Source of the DNA: Lachnospiraceae bacterium UBA6403
GTDB taxonomy: Bacteria; Bacillota; Clostridia; Lachnospirales; Lachnospiraceae
NCBI GenBank assembly: GCA_002437435.1
Contig: DJPV01000080.1
Coordinates: 7,367-38,140, forward strand
DNA length: 30,774 bases
Direction: 5' to 3'
Each line of letters starts with the position of its first letter. The first letter of the stretch is position 1. The notes beneath the pieces are model-generated. The model did no database searches, was not told the DNA's origin, and saw only the letters and a list, made by a program, of their open reading frames with translations. Of this stretch, positions 24,105 to 30,774 are shown one piece after another. Made by a program: the position numbers and the translations under genes.

Positions 24105-25247
24105 TCACTTTCTCTTTGGCGGCTTCGGTCCCATGAACTGATAGAAATATGACTTGATCATACCATTGTAGATCTTACGGTTCTTGTCCGCCTTTCTTCC
24201 TATATATTTCTCCGCCTCACTGTATGATGTGATCAGGAACATCGACCAGTCATCCAGTCGTCTGAAGCTTTCCCCGATCGTCTTATATAATTCAGGAAGA
24301 TCCTCACGATCCTCAAGACGTTCGCCGTATGGCGGATTTGTAATGATAAATCCATATTTTTTCGGATGTCTGAGATCCTTTACATCTCTCTGCTGGAAAT
24401 GGATATGCTGGTCTACACCTGCCGCTCTTGCATTCTCCATCGCACATTTCACCATATCATTATCCAGATCGTATCCCTGAATATTCATCTTCACATCGTG
24501 ATCGATCATGTCGTTTGCCTCGTCGATCGCATTGTACCACATCTTCTTATCTCCGACCTTCGCCCACTCGGAAGCCAGAAAGTCCCTGTCGATTCCCGGT
24601 GCGATCCTTGCTCCGATCATTGCCGCCTCGATCGGGAATGTTCCACTTCCGCAGAACGGATCAACCAGTACACGATCCTTGTTCCACGGTGTCAGCATGA
24701 TAAGTGCCGATGCCAGTGTTTCCGATATCGGGGCTTTACCGACCAGTTTTCTATAGCCACGCTTATGAAGTGATACCCCCGATGTATCAAGTCCTATCGT
24801 AACGATATCTTTAAATATGAATACACGAACCGGATATTCCGCTCCATCCTCCGTGAACCATGATACATGATAGGTCTGTTTCATACGCTCTACCATGGCT
24901 TTCTTCACGATGGACTGGATATCAGACGGGCTGAACAGTGCACTCTTGTTTGATGTAGCCTTAGATACCCAGAATTTTGCATCACGAGTCAGATACCGCT
25001 CCCATGGAATACTCTTGATGCCTTCAAACAATTCGTCAAATGTTACTGCCTTGAAGCTTCCGCACTTGATCATGATACGTTCAGCTGTACGGATGAACAT
25101 ATTTGCTCTTGCAACCGCATCCTCTTCTCCTGCAAATGTGATTCTTCCGTCTTCTACCTGAACGATCTCATATCCAAGATCCAGGATTTCTTTTTTTAAT
25201 ACTGACTCCAATCCAAAATGACATGGAGCGATCAATTCGATTCTGCT
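24105..25247 (-). CDS. THUMP-domain 23S rRNA guanine-N2 methyltransferase (RlmL/YpsC-like)
   Basis: SAM-dependent RNA methyltransferase of the UPF0020 family. The 380-residue protein has an N-terminal ferredoxin-like and THUMP region (about 1-155). The Rossmann methylase follows with D-P-F-C-G-S-G-T (near 200) as SAM-binding loop and T-N-P-P-Y-G-E-R (near 305), the N-P-P-Y catalytic motif of N2-guanine methylation. The length corresponds to the RlmL N-terminal half, as in B. subtilis YpsC. The ATG at 25247 has AAAGGAAG upstream; the longer frame to 25268 enters the hairpin region. A 17-pair hairpin ends 22 bases before the start codon. Confidence 0.9.
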   Translation of the reverse strand, partial: SRIELIAPCHFGLESVLKKEILDLGYEIVQVEDGRITFAGEEDAVARANMFIRTAERIMIKCGSFKAVTFDELFEGIKSIPWERYLTRDAKFWVSKATSNKSALFSPSDIQSIVKKAMVERMKQTYHVSWFTEDGAEYPVRVFIFKDIVTIGLDTSGVSLHKRGYRKLVGKAPISETLASALIMLTPWNKDRVLVDPFCGSGTFPIEAAMIGARIAPGIDRDFLASEWAKVGDKKMWYNAIDEANDMIDHDVKMNIQGYDLDNDMVKCAMENARAAGVDQHIHFQQRDVKDLRHPKKYGFIITNPPYGERLEDREDLPELYKTIGESFRRLDDWSMFLITSYSEAEKYIGRKADKNRKIYNGMIKSYFYQFMGPKPPKRK

Positions 25248-25269
25248 CATATGCTTCCTTTCAATCACA

Positions 25270-25307
25270 AGTGCCAGACCCGGACATCTCTGTCCAAATC
25301 CAGCACT
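25270..25307 (-). other. Wobble-perfect hairpin in front of the methyltransferase gene
   Basis: On the minus strand 25307-25270 folds into a 17-pair stem with a GAGA loop. Six of the pairs are G-U, so the plus strand would have mismatches there; the structure is therefore an RNA of the minus strand. No U-run follows, so it is not a classical terminator. It lies between the surface-protein gene and the ribosome binding site of the rRNA methyltransferase. Confidence 0.7.
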
Positions 25308-25335
25308 ATTTCTTTCTGTCTGTTAATTTTCTTTC

Positions 25336-26880
25336 TTATTTTCTGCGTTTTCTTATAATGATCACGCATGCCATTCCAAGTGAAATGAGCATACCTGCAA
25401 CTGCTGCCTTCATGGCAAATGTATCACCGGTTTTTACTCCGGTCTTCTGCTGATCTTTTTTATCTTTATCACCTGTTGCTTCTGTCTTATCCTCCTGAAC
25501 AACTTCCGTTGTCTCATCCTCGGTATCCGCAGTTTCCGTTGTTTTCTCATCCGTTACATCTTCTGTCGTGGTATCTTCACTGGAAGCTGTTTCGGTTGTA
25601 ACTCTCTCCGTTGTTCCACTCTCTGTTGTACTGGAAGCTGCCAGCCCAACTGTTACCTTTGTTGCCGGTGATGCATAATAGTTTGCAGTCTCCTTATATC
25701 TTACAAAATAATCGCCTGCTGCAAGACCATTTACAGCTGTTCCTGTTACAGCTGTCCATGTAGTCTGGTCTGTGGAATATTCCATCGTCTCTGCGGCATT
25801 TGTAACAGATCCGTCTTTCTTTCCTGTTGCACTTTCATTGACCACTGCCAGTCCTGTTGGTGCTGCCTGTGGTGCTTTCTCGATCGTATAATTCTTTATG
25901 ATCTCTCCGTGATAGGTATTACCCTTTGCTGTTATCTTAACGCTCGCTGTTCCTGCATTGATGTTATCTGAAAATGTACAGGTATAATCTGTTCCTGCTG
26001 TCAGCTTCTTGCCGTCATATGTGACAGTCACCGTTGGCTCTTTTGCTTTTCCATCATATACATAAGAAGTCGGATCGATAGATACAGATACTGTTTCATC
26101 TGTCAGCCTGCGGTAACGAAGCTCTACACTTCTCGCACCTACTCCGTTTTCATCCAATATCGTATTACTGGTATCCCATTCACCTATTGTATATCCGGCT
26201 GGAAGAAATTCTACAATACCGCCAAGGGCTTCATCTAATGAAACGTTTTTATAATTTCTCAAACCTCTCATTGAGTCTATGATATTATATACAGAATTCT
26301 GATCCATCTGCAGCTTCTCAAGCCACCATTCTGTAGGTGTAGTCGATGAGCTGTCGTGTCTCTGCTCTATATAACTGTTTTCCAGCTTAACGCCATATAT
26401 TGCATACCATCCAAGCTGTGGCAGATCTGCCTTCACATTCCTGAAGGTTAACAAATGTGCATTTCCATTCGAATAATTCTTGATATAACCTTCGTATTCT
26501 CCATTTTCTATCACCAGAGAACCCTGAATCTCGAACTGAACAGCCTTTAATTTCTTTTTATTCAGATCAATTGTAAGATTCTTATTTCCTGCATCAATAT
26601 ATGTTGATGTACTCTCACAATTATATAGAAGCTTCAGTGTGCTGCCATTTCCAGCTGCCGCTACTGCATCTTCCAGTTTAGAATAGGTTCCCCTTACTGT
26701 TCCACTTGCATCCTCTACATAAATGCACTCTACCGGATCATTACAATCCACACAGATTCCATCTTTCACCTGTGAATGTTCACATGCCGCCTGTGTCTCT
26801 GTCAGTCCATTTGCCCCTGCAAATACTGTTACCGCGACAAGTCCTGCCGCAACGATCATTCCTAAAATTCTTTTTCTCAT
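25336..26880 (-). CDS. Cell-surface protein with MBG/Ig-like domain and sortase-type anchor
   Basis: The 514-residue secreted protein has a signal peptide (residues about 1-31, ending A-C after G-L-T-E-T-Q-A). A C-x2-C pair follows (C-V-D-C near 45). A region of about 100-240 reads like a right-handed beta-solenoid start. An MBG/Ig-like domain comes at about 245-335 (S-Y-V-Y-D-G-K-A-K-E-P-T-V-T-V). A Thr/Glu/Ser-rich stalk spans about 415-475. V-K-T-G-D at 482-486 precedes a hydrophobic segment and R-K-R-R-K. The end looks like a sortase signal of the xxKTGD kind, without a full LPxTG. Gene is monocistronic-looking, with its own promoter. Adhesin or wall protein function inferred. Confidence 0.85.
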   Translation of the reverse strand: MRKRILGMIVAAGLVAVTVFAGANGLTETQAACEHSQVKDGICVDCNDPVECIYVEDASGTVRGTYSKLEDAVAAAGNGSTLKLLYNCESTSTYIDAGNKNLTIDLNKKKLKAVQFEIQGSLVIENGEYEGYIKNYSNGNAHLLTFRNVKADLPQLGWYAIYGVKLENSYIEQRHDSSSTTPTEWWLEKLQMDQNSVYNIIDSMRGLRNYKNVSLDEALGGIVEFLPAGYTIGEWDTSNTILDENGVGARSVELRYRRLTDETVSVSIDPTSYVYDGKAKEPTVTVTYDGKKLTAGTDYTCTFSDNINAGTASVKITAKGNTYHGEIIKNYTIEKAPQAAPTGLAVVNESATGKKDGSVTNAAETMEYSTDQTTWTAVTGTAVNGLAAGDYFVRYKETANYYASPATKVTVGLAASSTTESGTTERVTTETASSEDTTTEDVTDEKTTETADTEDETTEVVQEDKTEATGDKDKKDQQKTGVKTGDTFAMKAAVAGMLISLGMACVIIIRKRRK

Positions 26881-26964
26881 TTACCCTATATCCTTTCTTT
26901 TCTAAAAAAAATAAATAAGTGCCCCGGAATATCTTATGATATCCCGCCAAATTTCCCTGACCAT

Positions 26965-26993
26965 ATTATACATACTTCCCCCTGCCACCACAA
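26965..26993 (-). promoter_or_regulatory. Promoter of the surface-protein gene
   Basis: Minus-strand TTGTGG (26993-26988), 17-base spacer, TATAAT (26970-26965), about 85 bases upstream of the start codon. A small imperfect hairpin (GGATATC/GATATTCC) lies in the leader. Confidence 0.55.
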
Positions 26994-27000
26994 GTAAATT

Positions 27001-27055
27001 AAATAAAAAATCCCGGACATGTACTTTTCTTAATATACTCCGTCATGTCCGGGAT
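27001..27055 (-). terminator. Terminator of the rhodanese gene
   Basis: Perfect 12-base inverted repeat ATCCCGGACATG (27010-27021) with CATGTCCGGGAT (27044-27055). On the minus strand it is followed by TTTTTTATTTAATTT. It lies about 70 bases downstream of the rhodanese stop codon. Confidence 0.85.
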
Positions 27056-27125
27056 TCACTTATTCTGTTATTCTCATATTCAAACCACATCTTCTTATCT
27101 TTCATAATGGTTTGCCACACCTCTG

Positions 27126-27434
27126 TCAGCGGTTTTTGGTCAATGCTCCCTTATACTGTACAATTCCACCAACCGTATTGATCACCCTATAACCTGCCTG
27201 TGTCAGTATTCTTGCCGCCAGCGCACTGCCTCCTCCATACTGACAATATGTGAGTAATACTTTATGTTTTGGGAGATTATAATTGCCACACTGAATCTCA
27301 GATAATGGCACATTAACAGCCATCGGTATATGTCCTCTCAGAAATTCATCTTCTGTCCGAACGTCCACGATCACCCCGCCATAACGAACTGCTTCCTGCA
27401 TGATATCGCGAACGGGTATATTGTGAAATCTCAT
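27126..27434 (-). CDS. Single-domain rhodanese-like sulfurtransferase
   Basis: The 102-residue protein is one rhodanese domain. It contains V-D-V-R-T-E-D-E-F near 23-31, G-H-I-P-M-A-V-N-V-P and an active-site loop starting at the catalytic Cys in Y-C-Q-Y-G-G-G-S (near residues 63-70). The loop differs from the commoner C-R-x-G-x-R type, with Gly and Ser replacing Arg residues, so activity toward thiosulfate may be changed. The ATG has AGGGGGTG upstream. Single gene with own terminator and a TATAAT upstream. Cytosolic sulfur transfer or detoxification is the family role. Confidence 0.88.
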   Translation of the reverse strand: MRFHNIPVRDIMQEAVRYGGVIVDVRTEDEFLRGHIPMAVNVPLSEIQCGNYNLPKHKVLLTYCQYGGGSALAARILTQAGYRVINTVGGIVQYKGALTKNR

Positions 27435-27489
27435 GCTCTCACCCCCTGATAAGCAAGCGATTTAATTGCAAGCAAATAATTTTGTGCTC

Positions 27490-27495
27490 ATTATA
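27490..27495 (-). promoter_or_regulatory. Possible -10 box of the rhodanese gene
   Basis: Minus-strand TATAAT 56 bases upstream of the start codon. The -35 region (around 27513-27518) is poor, so the call is tentative. Confidence 0.35.
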
Positions 27496-27534
27496 GCTTA
27501 TGCGATTTCCGTTAAAACGTTCGACTTATTCACC

Positions 27535-28650
27535 CTATCTCATATTATAGTTATCTTCCTGTTCATTATATGGTGAATACGTCTGTCCATTATATGAATT
27601 CATACTATATGGTGTTGTTGAATTTGGTGTCTGATCTGCTGCTGTGTCTGATCTACGATATGGATTTACTCCGGCATTTTGCGGATATGATGTATTTCCT
27701 GCATATCCACCATTCTGCGGATTCACTGTATTACCCGTATAATACTGATTCGGCACATACGCATTGTTTCCATTATACCCTTGATTCTGCGGGTATGGCA
27801 TATTTCCCGGATAGCCCTGATTCTGCGGGTATGGGGTATTCTGTGGATAGCCCATCGGATTCCCCTGTCGGTTCTGATAATAATAGCCTCTGCCCGGTCT
27901 GCGGTATTCGGTTCGATAGAATCCGTAATCTGCTGTCTCCGGTCTGCCATCGATCCTGTGATCATGCTTGGAACATACCAGAATCAACACAACAGATATA
28001 ATATATGCACCTATCAAAATGACATATGTCCAGCCTTCTGTGATCAAACCATAAGAAGCTGCCATGATCGCATAATCGTATGCACCATGAATACATACCG
28101 GCACAAGATACGCCCATGCCATGTAACCGATCATTCCACCTCTGTCACCGGCATATGCTTCTTCTCTTGCCTTTGCATATAACGCTCCCATCACGACACC
28201 GACCGTACAGTGAAGAGGAATCGCTGTGAACGCTCTCATGATTCCGGTCAGGATTCCACCCTGATACACATATAACACATTTTCCAGAATCGCAAATCCC
28301 AGCGAGGAACATACAGCATAGATCACGCCATCATAGCTGTGCTGCATCTCCTTACTTTTCCATGTGATGCACACCGTCACCAGATATTTACCTAATTCCT
28401 CTGTCACCCCTACGATAAGAAAACAGAAGATCAGCAGTCGGAGTCCGAAATCATCCGAATCTCCCATGACAAATGCCTGACCTACAAACTCTACGATAGC
28501 CGCCGGAACAGTAGTTGCCGCACCGGCAGCCAGAAGCAGAATCATCAACTTAACCGGCGGTTTTTCCTTTCGATCCCTATAATATATAAATCCAAGCAGC
28601 AGCAATGCCGGAAGCGCCGCTACGATAAAAAGCAACCGTATATTATTCAT
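27535..28650 (-). CDS. PrsW-family glutamic intramembrane protease with Pro/Asn/Tyr-rich tail
   Basis: Membrane protein of 371 residues. The first 225 carry about seven hydrophobic segments and PrsW motifs: E84-E85 followed by K88, Y-D-G-V-I-Y at 106-111 with L-E-N at 122-124, R139 with H147, and H-G-A-Y-D-Y at 187-192. PrsW of B. subtilis cleaves the anti-sigma factor RsiW in the membrane. Residues 263-326 are a repetitive hydrophilic tail, unlike canonical PrsW, facing one side of the membrane. The ATG has GGGGAG upstream and follows the lipoprotein gene by 19 bases, so the pair is likely an operon. No sigma/anti-sigma pair is visible in the window. Confidence 0.9.
   Translation of the reverse strand: MNNIRLLFIVAALPALLLLGFIYYRDRKEKPPVKLMILLLAAGAATTVPAAIVEFVGQAFVMGDSDDFGLRLLIFCFLIVGVTEELGKYLVTVCITWKSKEMQHSYDGVIYAVCSSLGFAILENVLYVYQGGILTGIMRAFTAIPLHCTVGVVMGALYAKAREEAYAGDRGGMIGYMAWAYLVPVCIHGAYDYAIMAASYGLITEGWTYVILIGAYIISVVLILVCSKHDHRIDGRPETADYGFYRTEYRRPGRGYYYQNRQGNPMGYPQNTPYPQNQGYPGNMPYPQNQGYNGNNAYVPNQYYTGNTVNPQNGGYAGNTSYPQNAGVNPYRRSDTAADQTPNSTTPYSMNSYNGQTYSPYNEQEDNYNMR
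27673..27864 (-). repeat. Tandem repeat coding for the Pro/Asn/Gly/Tyr tail of the PrsW protein
   Basis: Six to seven degenerate units of about 9-10 residues around a Y-P-Q-N-x-G-Y core (protein residues 263-326). At DNA level the unit TGATTCTGCGGGTATGG appears twice close together near 27782-27833. Such repeats are prone to length change. Confidence 0.75.
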
Positions 28651-28669
28651 CTTATTCTCCCCATTTATC

Positions 28670-29503
28670 TTACTTTGTCTCTATATCATCTATAACCTCT
28701 TTGACAGACTCCAGTTTATCCGTATCATAGCCTTCTATTGCCGCCGAACTGTCATAAACTTGTGCAAAATCAGCATTATACTCATCTTCGCTGACATCTT
28801 CTCCGTTCCAGTCATATGTATAAATCGGCATTCCATTCTTATCAAATCTCAGCCCGGTTCCATCTTTCGCTCCATAATGCCCCTGTGCAACCAGTGTCAG
28901 TTCTCCATCAACGATACTGTAAATATAGTCATAATACGAATCCATCAGGCCGTCTGAATTGCAAAGAAGATTCTTTCCTTCTATATAAGTAAAGTACAGT
29001 CGGTTCAATCCGTTTACATGAACGGAACCATCTGAATAATTCACAATACGGACACCGGATGCCTCTGACTTCCCTACTTCTACCAGCTCCGGTATATCAT
29101 CATTATCCAGATAGATCAACGTATATCCCTGCTGTCCTTCTGTGTCTGATACATTTTCCAGATAGTCAACATATGCCGTCTTCCAGTCATCATCTTTCTT
29201 TAATACCGAAGTCTCAGCTTCCTCACCATCCAGCTCCGCCGCATCCGCATCTTCCTCAGACACAGACTCAGTCTGCTTCTCCTCAGAAGCAGGTGCATCC
29301 GGCAGTGCTTCTAATTTCTGTTTTCCAAATTCCGTCTTATCTGTCGTTGCTTCCTGTTCTTCTGTGGTCACATCTTCCGTGACATGTGCCGCTTCTGTCG
29401 TTCCATTATTTATTGTATCTGCCGACTTTTTCTCTGATGCGCATCCTGTCATCAATCCACCAATCAGCGTGCCCAAAACTAGCATATATTTTATTTTTTT
29501 CAT
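28670..29503 (-). CDS. Putative lipoprotein with acidic linker
   Basis: The 277-residue protein starts with a lipoprotein signal peptide (M-K-K-I-K-Y-M-L-V-L then L-M-T-G-C, lipid-modified Cys at 21). A Thr/Glu/Asp-rich linker runs to about 105, and a globular domain follows of the kind common in Lachnospiraceae lipoproteins (Y-T-L-I-Y-L-D-N-D-D-I-P-E-L-V-E, near 133-148). The D-x-D-N-D-D-I-P-E-L pattern recurs in secreted proteins of this group and suggests a calcium- or ligand-binding loop. It precedes the PrsW gene by 19 bases. A minus-strand TATAAT at 29592-29597 may be its -10 box. Function unknown. Confidence 0.82.
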   Translation of the reverse strand: MKKIKYMLVLGTLIGGLMTGCASEKKSADTINNGTTEAAHVTEDVTTEEQEATTDKTEFGKQKLEALPDAPASEEKQTESVSEEDADAAELDGEEAETSVLKKDDDWKTAYVDYLENVSDTEGQQGYTLIYLDNDDIPELVEVGKSEASGVRIVNYSDGSVHVNGLNRLYFTYIEGKNLLCNSDGLMDSYYDYIYSIVDGELTLVAQGHYGAKDGTGLRFDKNGMPIYTYDWNGEDVSEDEYNADFAQVYDSSAAIEGYDTDKLESVKEVIDDIETK

Positions 29504-29591
29504 CTGTCATGCACCCTTTCCAACCGGCAGTTTTCTTCCACTATTCCAGTCTGTAATTTCTCAGTAAAATCTGTGTTTCATACTGATAAAA

Positions 29592-29597
29592 ATTATA
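29592..29597 (-). promoter_or_regulatory. Possible -10 box of the lipoprotein-PrsW operon
   Basis: Minus-strand TATAAT about 90 bases upstream of the lipoprotein start codon and about 105 bases after the eno terminator. The -35 match (TGGCGT) is weak. Confidence 0.4.
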
Positions 29598-29694
29598 CCA
29601 TTCAAACAGTAAACACGCCACACGCTAATTTATTTTTTCTTCTAAATCGGCATTTATTTTTTACCAGAATTTATCTGATATATTCAACATTTTT

Positions 29695-29734
29695 CCTAAA
29701 AAATATGGGAGACGCAAAACTTACGTCTCCCATA
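29695..29734 (-). terminator. Rho-independent terminator of eno
   Basis: Perfect 11-base inverted repeat, TATGGGAGACG (29704-29714) with CGTCTCCCATA (29724-29734). On the minus strand it continues into ATTTTTT. It lies about 40 bases downstream of the eno stop codon. Confidence 0.85.
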
Positions 29735-29775
29735 CCATCTATTCATATTTTTTTGAGGAAAATATATGACAATAA

Positions 29776-30774
<999 letters not shown>

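Overview
The window looks like a chromosomal segment of a gut-type Clostridia, most likely Lachnospiraceae. The evidence is a low to medium G+C content, strong AGGAGG-type ribosome binding sites, U-run terminators, and housekeeping genes typical of that group: enolase, RlmD-type 23S rRNA methyltransferase, RdgB and YfcE-type phosphoesterase, a THUMP methyltransferase, PrsW and CPBP proteases, and a papain-like surface protease. I cannot name the species. Every supported gene is on the minus strand, so the window reads functionally from right to left.

Right part (about 19.6-30.8 kb) is ordinary core genome with higher G+C: partial enolase, a lipoprotein plus PrsW pair, a rhodanese, a cell-surface protein, a THUMP rRNA methyltransferase with a papain-like protease, then rdgB - yfcE-like - rlmD. 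It also holds two RNA-level structures: an unexplained structured 160-nt intergenic element (22.2-22.36 kb) and a wobble-perfect hairpin in front of the methyltransferase gene (25.27-25.31 kb).

Middle (17.4-19.4 kb) is a mosaic junction directly downstream of rlmD: a 25-residue relic of a ParB N-terminus, a small membrane-anchored protein with no normal start codon, a nucleotidyltransferase-domain protein and a CPBP protease. These look like leftovers of an integrative element beside the core genome.

Left part (1-17.3 kb) is an A+T-rich defence island. Its main block is one apparent operon (17.28 kb down to 3.0 kb): an Xre regulator, a C5-cytosine methyltransferase and its Eco47II/Sau96I-like restriction enzyme (probable target GGNCC), a CoiA-like zinc-finger protein, a coiled-coil protein with a decayed ATPase-like end, a 339-residue protein, a giant DEAH helicase fused to a DUF1998/MZB domain (DruE-like), and a TerB-like protein. 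The methylase plus accessory proteins plus DruE layout resembles Druantia type II, but here it is joined to a complete restriction-modification pair and carries more genes than the named four-gene set. Further left are a small operon of unknown genes and a type IV AbiE toxin-antitoxin pair with well preserved palindromic operators; the toxin runs off the window.

Likely working model, by inference: modification marks self DNA, the restriction enzyme cuts unmodified phage DNA, and the helicase complex with its zinc-finger, coiled-coil and TerB-like partners adds a second layer, while AbiE provides an abortive-infection backstop.
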